Assembly: GCF_023921805.1 (NCBI RefSeq)
Contig: NZ_CP074197.1
Location: 1,054,001-1,118,000 of the forward strand
Source of the DNA: Ruminococcus sp. FMBCY1
GTDB lineage: Bacteria; Bacillota; Clostridia; Oscillospirales; Acutalibacteraceae
Direction: 5' to 3'
Length of the DNA stretch: 64,000 nt
The notes beneath the pieces were generated by a model. The model did not search any database. It was not told the DNA's origin and was given only the letters and a program-made list of their open reading frames with translations. A program made the position numbers and the translations under genes. This document shows, piece after piece, positions 25,072 to 33,791 of the stretch (position 1 is its first letter; each line of letters begins with the position of its first letter).

Positions 25072-25380
25072 TCAGCAAATTATAAATTCACAAACAAATA
25101 CAAGTAAGCAACAGATTACCGATACCTTAAACAGTCCTGCATCAAACCAAGCTGCCACAAGACCTGCCGCAAAGGCTATTGCTCCCGCTATCGGACTTTG
25201 CGTAGCATTGATAATTGCGGGAAAAGTCATAACCGAAAGCGTTACATACGGCACATAGTAGAGAAATGATTTTACAAATTTATTTGTGAATTGTTTTTTT
25301 ACAACGGTCAGAGGCAACACTCTGATTAAAAATGTAACACCTGCCATTATAAATATGTAAATATAAGGATTATGCGACAT
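25072..25380 (-). CDS. azlD: AzlD-type branched-chain amino acid export subunit
   Basis: AzlD is the small membrane partner of AzlC. The 102-aa product has three to four hydrophobic segments and the family pattern FLIRVLPLTVVKK followed by YVPYVTLSVMTFPAI. I chose ATG 25380 because GAGGAGGGC stands 7 nt upstream within the azlC end; the gene overlaps azlC by 11 nt, so translation is coupled. Together the pair probably exports branched-chain amino acids. Confidence 0.9.
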   Translation of the reverse strand: MSHNPYIYIFIMAGVTFLIRVLPLTVVKKQFTNKFVKSFLYYVPYVTLSVMTFPAIINATQSPIAGAIAFAAGLVAAWFDAGLFKVSVICCLLVFVCEFIIC

Positions 25381-26113
25381 TTTCACTGCCCTCCTCATCT
25401 TTTACAGGGAACAGCAAAGCTGCTGCTGCGGATATAATAACAGTTAAAATTATTGTTCTTGTACCCTCTGAAATCTCGCTTATCACAGGCAGATAAGCAA
25501 ATGCAAGGCTTGCAATAAAGCTGAAAATAACTATTCCCATAAGAGGTTTATTGCTCTTTGTCGGCGGCACGATAATCGCAAGAAACATTCCGAACAGCGC
25601 TACGCTTAACGCACTTACAACTCTAAGCGGCAAAACATTACCCGCTATTGTACCGAGCGCCGTACCTACCGCCCAACAAGGTCCTGCAAAGATTATTGCT
25701 CCGTATGTATAATACGGATTTACACTGCCTTTTCTTGATATTGTAATTCCGAAAAATTCATCGGTTATAAAAAAGCCGAGCAATAATCTGTGAATCAGTG
25801 AAGTGCCGCTTTTTATTCTCTGACTTAGCGCACAACTCATCAGCAAATATCTTGCATTTGCAATAAGCGTTACTACCGCCATTTCAAAATATGTTGCATC
25901 CGCAGCAATAACCGTAAAACCCGAATATTCACCCGCAGACGCATTACATAACAAACTTGCAAGAAAACTTTGAAAAAAGTTAAGTCCTGCATTTTTTGCC
26001 GCAATACCTAACGAAAACGACACCGCAAGATAACCAAGTCCAATAGGAACACCGTCACGCAATCCCTCAGCTATAACCTTTCGGTTAGATTTTATTATAT
26101 TTTTCCTACCCAT
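25370..26113 (-). CDS. azlC: AzlC-type branched-chain amino acid permease
   Basis: The 247-aa integral membrane protein matches the AzlC/YgaZ family: GVPIGLGYLAVSFSLGIAAKN at the N-terminus, NASAGEYSGF, and TLIANARYLLMSCALSQRI. It forms a two-subunit exporter with AzlD, encoded next to it. ACGGAG precedes ATG 26113. Its place beside ilvE suggests relief of excess branched-chain amino acids. It is divergent from eno. Confidence 0.93.
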   Translation of the reverse strand: MGRKNIIKSNRKVIAEGLRDGVPIGLGYLAVSFSLGIAAKNAGLNFFQSFLASLLCNASAGEYSGFTVIAADATYFEMAVVTLIANARYLLMSCALSQRIKSGTSLIHRLLLGFFITDEFFGITISRKGSVNPYYTYGAIIFAGPCWAVGTALGTIAGNVLPLRVVSALSVALFGMFLAIIVPPTKSNKPLMGIVIFSFIASLAFAYLPVISEISEGTRTIILTVIISAAAALLFPVKDEEGSENVA

Positions 26114-26268
26114 TTTTTTACTCCGTAACTTTTAATACAAAAACAATCTGTCACATAAAAGACTGTTTTTACTTTTGTTATAATAAACAGCACTGATTAT
26201 TATAACATATACAAGAATTAAATTAAACTGTCATTTTTATTAAAATTTATAAAATTGTAAAAAAATAC

Positions 26269-26297
26269 TTGATTTTATTTTGAGTGTAGTATATAAT
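26269..26297 (+). promoter_or_regulatory. promoter of eno
   Basis: TTGATT (26269-26274), 17-nt spacer, TATAAT (26292-26297). The transcript would start near 26304, leaving a leader of about 130 nt. Confidence 0.8.
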
Positions 26298-26304
26298 GTA
26301 TCCA

Positions 26305-26320
26305 GTTAGTTAAAACTAAC
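26305..26320. promoter_or_regulatory. palindrome at the eno transcription start (candidate operator)
   Basis: GTTAGTTAAAACTAAC has perfect 6-bp arms and begins 7 nt after the -10 box, where a repressor would block initiation. It differs at two of 16 positions from the palindrome at 52885-52900. Confidence 0.5.
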
Positions 26321-26338
26321 CGATTGAATAAATCATGT

Positions 26339-26411
26339 GGACTTCCTATGAATCCTCTACTTCTATTCGCCGGAGGGCACTGCTGACCTTCCGGAAGGAA
26401 GTCTGCGAATA
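26339..26411 (+). promoter_or_regulatory. candidate pseudoknotted leader element of eno
   Basis: Three helices can form together. P1 is GGACTTCC (26339-26346) with GGAAGTCT (26397-26404), 8 bp including one G-U. P2 is CGGAGGG (26371-26377) with CCTTCCG (26387-26393). P3 is TATTCGC (26364-26370) with GCGAATA (26405-26411), 7 perfect pairs. P1 and P3 cross, giving an H-type pseudoknot with P2 nested inside; the P1 and P3 3' strands abut and could stack. It ends 9 nt before GGAG of the eno ribosome site. It does not match any riboswitch class I can recall. Confidence 0.6.
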
Positions 26412-26412
26412 A

Positions 26413-27729
<1,317 letters not shown>

Positions 27730-27756
27730 AATTTTTATCTTGCATTAATGTAATTA

Positions 27757-27798
27757 AGAGAGAGCAGGTAGCATGCAGCTGTCTGCTCTCTCTGTTTG
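27757..27798 (+). terminator. probable terminator of eno
   Basis: An 11-bp perfect stem AGAGAGAGCAG/CTGCTCTCTCT with a 15-nt loop that can fold further; the T-run after it is weak (GTTTG). Confidence 0.7.
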
Positions 27799-27852
27799 TG
27801 AGGATTATATGGCAAGAATGTTTTGTTATGTTTAATGCCGAAGAAGTATTTT

Positions 27853-28308
27853 AAATTATAGTTTAGCGGAGTGTCGGTCGGGGATTGAAATTTAGCTAAC
27901 GCTAAATTATCCTCCCAAAAGCAAAAAAGTTTACTCAATTTTTTCAAAAATTGCGGGTTTGGGCAGCGCCCATAAAAATCTTCCGATACAACAATTTATC
28001 AGGCGCAAACAGCCACGCTGTTTGCGTGCTAAAACTAAGTTTGTTAAAACAGGCGACAGCCATTAAAAAACCTATATTTTATTAATGAAATAACGAATTT
28101 TTTTCTTATTGCTATCGCTTTTTAAGGCTAACGCCGTTGTGTTCAAGCCGCCAAACAGCGAGCTGTTTGGCTATCGTCAGATTGCATAAACGGAAAGTAT
28201 TTGTGGGCTTTGCCCACACCCACGACCTTTGAAAAGGTCGACCAAACTTTTATAATTGCTTGATAAAGCAATCAGCTAAACCATAATTTATCCCAACTTT
28301 TGATAAAG
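27853..28308 (+). repeat. dispersed hairpin-rich element, copy 3
   Basis: Terminal inverted repeats AAATTATAGTTTAGC (27853-27867) and GCTAAACCATAATTT (28275-28289) match at 14 of 15 positions; the conserved tail CAACTTTTGATAAAG ends at 28308. Short hairpins in order: 27891-27906, 27937-27954, 27961-27971, 28005-28025, 28150-28171, 28202-28218, 28224-28239 and 28255-28272. There is no ORF. It lies between the convergent eno and MetE-like genes, 3 nt from the latter's stop. Confidence 0.9.
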
Positions 28309-28311
28309 AAT

Positions 28312-29424
28312 TTACTTCCAAACTTCTTCTGCAATTTCCTTTACAAGTGCGAGTTTAGCCCACTGCTGTTCTTCGGTGAGTTTGTTGCCGATTTCACAAG
28401 ACGCAAAGCCGCACTGCGGACTAAGGTAAAGTCTGTCAAGCGGAATGTACTTGCTTGCTTCTTTAATTCTTTCGATTACTGTCTGCTTGTCCTCAAGTTT
28501 CGGTGATTTTGTAGTGATAAGACCGAGAACAACTTTTTTGTTGCCGCTTACATATTTTAAAGGCTCAAAGCCGCCTGAACGCTCATCGTCAAATTCAAGG
28601 TAATAAGCGTCAACATTTTCTCTGCCGAACAGTGGCTCTGCAACTGAGTCATATGCACCGCTTGAGAAATATGCGGAATGATAGTTACCTCTGCAAATGT
28701 GTGTTGTAATAACCAAATCTTCAGGCTTGCCCTCAATTGCAAGATTATTTACTTTTAAGAGCTTTTCTTTAATATCTTCAAGGTTGTTTTCTTTGCCGTA
28801 ACGAATTACACTGCCTTCGGCAACGAGTACACCCCAGGTGCAATCGTCAAACTGAATGTTTCTGCAACCTGCGTTATATAAATCGTTAATAACCTTTTTA
28901 TAACCGTTTGCAATGTCAGTAATAAGCTCGTCATCGGTTGCATAGAATTTTCTTGTTGTTTCAATATTTGCAGGAATAATCATCTGCTGGAAAAACTGAG
29001 CAGGTGCAGGAATTGTCTGCTTGGCAACAGTGTTTTCGTCTTCAAAAGTTTTTATAAATTTGTAGTGCTCAACAAACGGGTGGTTGTCAACCGAGATTTT
29101 ACCTGTAAGCCATGTATCGTCAATCAACGCAGGTTCGCCGTGGAATGCTACGCCCTTTTCTGTCTTTTTGTGTGCAACACCGTTAAATCCCCACATAAAG
29201 TCGAGATGCCATGTTGCTCTGCGAAATTCACCGTCTGTTATAACCTTGTATCCTAATTCTTTCTGCTTTTTTACAAGGTCTGTAATGGCTTTGTTTTCAA
29301 TTTCTGTAAGTTCTTCTTTTGTTATATTTCTTTTTTCAAAATCTGCTCTGGCTTTTTTTAGATAGTCCGGTCTTAAAAAACTTCCTACATAGTCAAATCT
29401 GAATGGTACATTATTTTTACTCAT
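28312..29424 (-). CDS. cobalamin-independent methionine synthase family protein (MetE C-terminal domain, YxjG/YxjH-like)
   Basis: The 370-aa protein matches the single-domain MetE C-terminal family. The likely zinc ligands are in place: His and Cys in TTHICRGNYHSAYF near residue 230, and the late Cys in SPQCGFAS near residue 335. The N-terminal FDYVGSFLRPDYLKKAR is typical of the YxjG/YxjH group. Members lack the N-terminal half of MetE and probably transfer methyl groups to homocysteine from a different donor. ATG 29424 has AAGGAGGT 7 nt upstream; the longer frame starts inside that region. No SAM riboswitch is visible upstream. Confidence 0.9.
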   Translation of the reverse strand: MSKNNVPFRFDYVGSFLRPDYLKKARADFEKRNITKEELTEIENKAITDLVKKQKELGYKVITDGEFRRATWHLDFMWGFNGVAHKKTEKGVAFHGEPALIDDTWLTGKISVDNHPFVEHYKFIKTFEDENTVAKQTIPAPAQFFQQMIIPANIETTRKFYATDDELITDIANGYKKVINDLYNAGCRNIQFDDCTWGVLVAEGSVIRYGKENNLEDIKEKLLKVNNLAIEGKPEDLVITTHICRGNYHSAYFSSGAYDSVAEPLFGRENVDAYYLEFDDERSGGFEPLKYVSGNKKVVLGLITTKSPKLEDKQTVIERIKEASKYIPLDRLYLSPQCGFASCEIGNKLTEEQQWAKLALVKEIAEEVWK

Positions 29425-29487
29425 AAATATTACCTCCTTGTTCATTTGTTAAAAGTATAAGGCGAAAATCAATATTTGTAAAATACA

Positions 29488-29532
29488 TAAAAAGTGCAGT
29501 TGGCTATAGCTTTTAACTATAACCGACTGCAC
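29488..29532 (-). terminator. intrinsic terminator of yitT-like gene
   Basis: The minus strand has a stem of about 16 bp, GTGCAGTCGGTTATAG with CTATAGCCAACTGCAC (one mismatch, one wobble), followed by TTTTT. Confidence 0.85.
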
Positions 29533-29550
29533 CTGTCGTTAATAAAAATA

Positions 29551-30444
29551 TTAGTTTTTATCGTCGGAATTTGCCGAATAAACATCGGCTATTTCATTTA
29601 TGGAGATATAGGCTTTCGGGTCAATATCGTGTACAAGTCTTTTCATTTTATCAACTTGAAAACGGTTTATTACAAAGTAAATCATTGTCTTTTTTGAACC
29701 TGAATAGTAACCCTTGGCGTCTATCATAGTAATACCGTTTTCAAATGTTTGCGAAAGTTTCTCACAAACAGCATCTGACTTGGTTGTAATAATAAAAGCG
29801 CCTTTTGCACGGTCAAAACCCTCTACAAAGAAATCTATCATTTTAACAGCCACAGCATAAGTTACTATGGAATAGAGCGGCAATATCCAACTGCCTATTA
29901 CTATGCCGCAAATGATATAGAGAATTACATTGTAAATCATAATGAATGTGCCTATGCTTAAGTGAAGTTTTTTTGCAAACATTACGGCGAGAATATCTAT
30001 TCCGTCCATAGCGCCGCCAAAGCGCATTGCAAGACCGCTGCCGCAGCCTGAAATTACACCGCCGAATATTGCGCATAAGAACAGGTCATTGCCCGCAAGG
30101 GGAGATATAAAGCTGACATCTATCGGTAAAATATCAGTTATTATCCATGCAACCAAAGAGTAAATGAATACCGTGTAAATTGCATATACGGTAAACTTTA
30201 GCCCCTCTCGTTTAAGACCGAGCAGAAACAGAGGAATGTTAAGTAAAATAAGTATAAGTGATAAACTGCACCATGCAGGAGTTTCTTGCGAAATAAGCAT
30301 TGATGTACCTGAAATTCCGCTGTCGTAAAGTTTTACCGGAGCAAGAAACACAACTACGCCAAAAGCATTTATAATGCCTGCAAGCGTTAAGAACAGGAAA
30401 TTTACTATTTTTAATTCTTTAAATGTACTGATAAAATTTTTCAT
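29551..30444 (-). CDS. YitT family membrane protein (DUF161 plus DUF2179)
   Basis: The 297-aa protein has five to six transmembrane helices in the first 200 residues, including the YitT repeat pattern GGVISGCGSGLAMRFGGAMDGIDILAV. A cytosolic C-terminal DUF2179 domain (about residues 215-290: GAFIITTKSDAVCEKLSQTF, YSGSKKTMIYFVINRFQ) has a ferredoxin-like fold thought to bind a ligand. The function of the family is not established. It lies 22 nt downstream of the LysR gene on the same strand, so it may be its target. Confidence 0.9.
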   Translation of the reverse strand: MKNFISTFKELKIVNFLFLTLAGIINAFGVVVFLAPVKLYDSGISGTSMLISQETPAWCSLSLILILLNIPLFLLGLKREGLKFTVYAIYTVFIYSLVAWIITDILPIDVSFISPLAGNDLFLCAIFGGVISGCGSGLAMRFGGAMDGIDILAVMFAKKLHLSIGTFIMIYNVILYIICGIVIGSWILPLYSIVTYAVAVKMIDFFVEGFDRAKGAFIITTKSDAVCEKLSQTFENGITMIDAKGYYSGSKKTMIYFVINRFQVDKMKRLVHDIDPKAYISINEIADVYSANSDDKN

Positions 30445-30466
30445 TTATGCCTCCTTGTATTAAATA

Positions 30467-31366
30467 TCACTTAATGTATTTGTTCAAGTGATTTAAGAAT
30501 TTTTTGCAAAGCGGGCTTAAAACTAATTTTTTATGACTGATATATCCTATACGCATATCTCCTTCCTTGATTAATGGGATTGAAATAATATTCGAACCGT
30601 TAAGACCGCTGTCAATTACTCCGCTGCAAACCGTATAACCGTTAAGACCTATCAATAAATTGAAAAGTGTGGCTCGGTCTGTTACACGAATATTTTTTTT
30701 GCGTTCTACAGTGCTGAAAATTTCTTCCGAATAATAAAAAGAGTTATGATTGCCCTGTTCAAAAGAAAGATAAGGGTAGTCTGCAAGCTCTTCCATAGTA
30801 ACGGATTCTTTATTTGCAAGCGGATGTTCCGCCGTTACAAAAATATGAGGCTTTGCTATAAAAAGCTCATTAAAGCACAAACCTTTTGATTTAATGATTT
30901 TCGTAAGAGCCGCTTCGTTAAAAGCGTTTAAATAAATAATTCCGATTTCGCTTTTCATTGTAGCTACATCGTCAATTATCTCGTAAGTTTGAGTTTCTCT
31001 GATTGAGAAGTCATACTCGTTTTGAGGCAACTCTTTAATTAAATCTACAAACGCATTTACAACGAATGCATAATGTTGAGTGGAAACAGAAAAGCGCTGC
31101 TTATCCCTTACCGAGGTTTTATATGCACTTTCAAGCAGGTTAGCCTGTTCAAGCACCTGTCTTGCATAGCCCAAAAATTGTTCACCCTCGGTAGAAACAG
31201 CAACGCCTTTGTTGGTTCTGTTAAATATTGTAATGTTCATTTCTTTTTCAAGTTCACGGATTGCATTGGTCAGGCTCGGCTGTGAAATAAAAAGTTCCTT
31301 TGCCGCCTCGCTTATTGTACCTTTTTGAGCAACCGTGATAACATATCTCAGTTGTTGCAGAGTCAT
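30467..31366 (-). CDS. LysR family transcriptional regulator
   Basis: The 299-aa protein has the N-terminal winged helix-turn-helix (QLRYVITVAQKGTISEAAKE, SQPSLTNAIRELEKEM, residues 4-45) and a periplasmic-binding-protein-like effector domain from about residue 90. It is transcribed with the YitT gene and divergently from the PurF-like gene across about 300 nt of AT-rich DNA, so either could be its target. The effector cannot be deduced. Confidence 0.93.
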   Translation of the reverse strand: MTLQQLRYVITVAQKGTISEAAKELFISQPSLTNAIRELEKEMNITIFNRTNKGVAVSTEGEQFLGYARQVLEQANLLESAYKTSVRDKQRFSVSTQHYAFVVNAFVDLIKELPQNEYDFSIRETQTYEIIDDVATMKSEIGIIYLNAFNEAALTKIIKSKGLCFNELFIAKPHIFVTAEHPLANKESVTMEELADYPYLSFEQGNHNSFYYSEEIFSTVERKKNIRVTDRATLFNLLIGLNGYTVCSGVIDSGLNGSNIISIPLIKEGDMRIGYISHKKLVLSPLCKKFLNHLNKYIK

Positions 31367-31585
31367 ATTAATATTCCTTTATTTAAAATTAATGTTTACT
31401 GTTTTGATAAGAATTTACTATATTATAACATAAAATATAAATTGTGTAAATCTCTTATTTAAAAATAATTGTGATTCTTTGCGTGAAATATTATATATAA
31501 TAAACAAATAAGCAAAAAAGTATATATGTTAAAAATCAGTTATGATAATATTACCTTAATTATGACATTTTATTTTATTTTTGTA

Positions 31586-31614
31586 TAGACAACAGCAAGA
31601 AATAATAATATAAT
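31586..31614 (+). promoter_or_regulatory. promoter of PurF-like gene
   Basis: TAGACA (31586-31591), 17-nt spacer, TATAAT (31609-31614). The 306-nt LysR/PurF-like intergenic region is otherwise very AT-rich; I see no gene or clear LysR box. Confidence 0.65.
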
Positions 31615-31672
31615 TAATATTACTATTATATTAGTTTGCATATGGCAGACAGAATTAAAAAGGAGAAAAGAT

Positions 31673-33082
31673 ATGGGCGGATATATGGGAGTAGCAGCCA
31701 AAGAGGACTGCGTTTTTGATTTGTATTTTGGTATTGACTATCACTCACACCTCGGCACAAGAAGAGGCGGTATGGTAGTTTACGATGACGAAAAGGGTTT
31801 TGACAGATCTATTCATAATATTGAAAATGCACCTTTCAGAACTAAGTTTGATAAAGATATGCAGAGTATGAAAGGCAGACTTGGCATCGGTTGTATTTCC
31901 GATTATGAGCCGCAGCCGCTTATGGTGCGTTCACATCACGGTACATACGCTATCACAACCGTAAGTAAAATTAACAATACAGACGAGCTCGTTCAGGAGA
32001 TTTTCTCAAACGGCAATTCTCATTTTCTTGAAATGAGCGGCGGTGAAATCAACCCTACAGAACTTGTTGCAACACTTATAAATCAGAAAGAAAATCTTAT
32101 TGACGGTATTAATTACGCACTCGAAAAGGTAGACGGTTCACTTTCACTTTTACTTATGAATCCAAACGGAATTTATTGTGCAAGAGATAAGTACGGCAGA
32201 ACTCCTATTGCTATCGGCAAGAAAGAGGACGCTTTCTGTGCCGCTTTTGAGAGCTTTTCATATAAAAACCTCGGTTACAGCAATTACAAAGAGCTTGGCC
32301 CTGGTGAGATTGTTGTTATTACAGATAAAAACTGCGTTACCTTAAAACAGCCCGGAAATGATATGAAAATATGCACATTCCTTTGGGTTTACTACGGCTA
32401 CCCTGCAAGCTCATACGAGGGAATGAGCGTTGAGCAGATGCGTTACCTCTGCGGTGCAAAAATGGCAAAGAGAGATAATGTAAAGCCTGATGTTGTTGCA
32501 GGTGTTCCTGATTCGGGTATTGCACACGCAGTCGGATATGCTAATGAGTCGGGTATTCCCTTCTCAAGACCGTTTATTAAATACACACCAACATGGCCGA
32601 GATCCTTTATGCCTACAATTCAGAGCCAGCGTAATCTTATTGCCAAGATGAAGTTGCTTGCAGTTGAAGATTTAATCAGAGATAAGAGCCTGCTTTTAAT
32701 TGACGATTCAATCGTGCGTGGTACTCAGCTTAGAGAAACCACAGAGTATCTCTTTGAAAGCGGTGCAAAGGAAGTTCATATCAGACCTGCTTGTCCTCCT
32801 CTTGTTTACGGATGTAAGTATCTCAATTTCTCACGCTCATCTTCTGAAATGGATCTGATTACAAGACGAGTTATTGAAAGACTTGAAAACGGCAATGTTA
32901 CCGATGAAGTTTTAAAGGAATACACAAATCCCGATTCTGAGAAGTACGAAAAAATGGTTGACGAAATCTGCAAGGAGCTCAAGTTTACTTCACTTCGATT
33001 TAACCGCCTTGACGATATGCTTGATTCCTGCGGTATAGATAAATGTAAACTCTGTACTTATTGCTGGAACGGTGAAGAATAA
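31673..33082 (+). CDS. PurF-like amidophosphoribosyltransferase homologue lacking the N-terminal Cys nucleophile
   Basis: The 469-aa protein has both PurF halves: an Ntn-type N-terminal domain and a PRTase domain with an intact PRPP loop (LLLIDDSIVRGTQ, near residue 340). Four Cys at positions equivalent to the Bacillus-type [4Fe-4S] ligands are kept (KICTF near 233, YGCKY near 380, CKLC near 458). However, it begins MGGYMGVAAKED. The CGVxGI start, whose Cys attacks glutamine in true PurF, is replaced by Met5-Gly-Val, with the nearest Cys at residue 13. It could be ammonia-dependent or have another role. AAGGAG precedes ATG; it is monocistronic. Confidence 0.85.
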   Translation: MGGYMGVAAKEDCVFDLYFGIDYHSHLGTRRGGMVVYDDEKGFDRSIHNIENAPFRTKFDKDMQSMKGRLGIGCISDYEPQPLMVRSHHGTYAITTVSKINNTDELVQEIFSNGNSHFLEMSGGEINPTELVATLINQKENLIDGINYALEKVDGSLSLLLMNPNGIYCARDKYGRTPIAIGKKEDAFCAAFESFSYKNLGYSNYKELGPGEIVVITDKNCVTLKQPGNDMKICTFLWVYYGYPASSYEGMSVEQMRYLCGAKMAKRDNVKPDVVAGVPDSGIAHAVGYANESGIPFSRPFIKYTPTWPRSFMPTIQSQRNLIAKMKLLAVEDLIRDKSLLLIDDSIVRGTQLRETTEYLFESGAKEVHIRPACPPLVYGCKYLNFSRSSSEMDLITRRVIERLENGNVTDEVLKEYTNPDSEKYEKMVDEICKELKFTSLRFNRLDDMLDSCGIDKCKLCTYCWNGEE

Positions 33083-33127
33083 AAATAATCAAAAGTGAGC
33101 TGTAAAAAACAGCCCAAATAAAAAACG

Positions 33128-33209
33128 ACTGCATTCTAACCTAAAGGTAGGAATGCAGTTCAGCCTGTAGAAAAACTCGAAATTCAGATTAACCGGATTT
33201 CGAGTTTTT
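33128..33209 (+). terminator. two tandem hairpins after the PurF-like gene
   Basis: The first stem is ACTGCATTC/GAATGCAGT (33128-33136, 33151-33159), which has a T-run only on the minus strand. The second is a perfect 13-bp stem AAAAACTCGAAAT/ATTTCGAGTTTTT (33171-33183, 33197-33209) with T-runs on both strands. Together they insulate the PurF-like gene from the transposase remnant. Confidence 0.75.
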
Positions 33210-33253
33210 GAAATTTTAGAATAAATTTTAAATAATTTCCTCATCACGGAAAA

Positions 33254-33727
33254 ATGTTAAGAGAGGAAGGCTACAAGCCGAGGATACTTGCTGTTGATGA
33301 ATTTGCAATCCATCAAGGACATAGTTACGCAACCTGCGTGATGAATCTGGAGCATGGAGATATCTTATGGTTCGGAAATGGCAGAGCGATGAAGGATTTT
33401 GAAAAATTCTTTAAAGATGTGCCTTCCGACTCCTTGTCAGCAGTCATTGCGGTAGCGATGGACATGAACGCATCTTACAACAAGCTTGTAACAAAGCACG
33501 GATTGAATATGATCGGTTTCATATGCAGTCGCAATTTGGCAGATATGTTCTCGGCGTTGTTCGTCTGGATGAAGCTCGCAGGCTTCAACAACAAGATCAA
33601 GGTCGCTAAACGAATCGGCTACGGTTACCGTGACGACGACTTCTTCTTTACCCTGATTTGCTATCTTTCTATTCCGTCTGTCCGTTACCATCCCGCAAAA
33701 AATCGTGATGAACCTAATATTTACTAA
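33254..33727 (+). pseudogene. ISL3 family transposase remnant
   Basis: The 157-aa ORF contains ISL3-type DDE transposase pieces: ILAVDEFAIHQGHSYATCVM, NLEHGDILWFGNGRAMKDFE and AVAMDMNASYN from the middle, then jumps to the extreme C-terminal NNKIKVAKRIGYGYRDDDFF and LSIPSVRYHP. Full-length members have about 400 aa, so the N-terminal zinc/HTH domain and about 150 central residues, including the last catalytic acid, are missing. TCATCACG at 33240-33247 has its inverse at 33703-33710, possibly vestiges of the element's ends. It is inactive and has no passenger genes. Confidence 0.85.
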
Positions 33728-33765
33728 AAACGCCGACCGATACAGTCTTTATGTATAGGTCGGCG
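33726..33765 (-). terminator. terminator of the MarR-ABC operon
   Basis: Stem CGCCGACC/GGTCGGCG (33731-33738, 33758-33765) extended by inner A-T pairs; the minus strand continues with TTTTT. Confidence 0.88.
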
Positions 33766-33791
33766 CTATATTATAAAGTGTTTAACTATCC

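Noticed and set aside
24900-25085. 61-aa ORF between ilvE and azlD
   Set aside because: The region is AT-rich, the translation is Lys/Phe/Tyr-biased without pattern, there is no ribosome site, and it runs into the azlD end.
26339-26411. Fluoride (crcB) or glutamine riboswitch ahead of eno
   Set aside because: The fluoride class regulates eno in some bacteria, but its conserved sequence blocks are absent; the helix order also does not fit the glutamine class.
28005-28272. CRISPR-like or clustered repeat array within the dispersed element
   Set aside because: The short hairpins differ in sequence and spacing; there are no repeated units with spacers and no cas genes.
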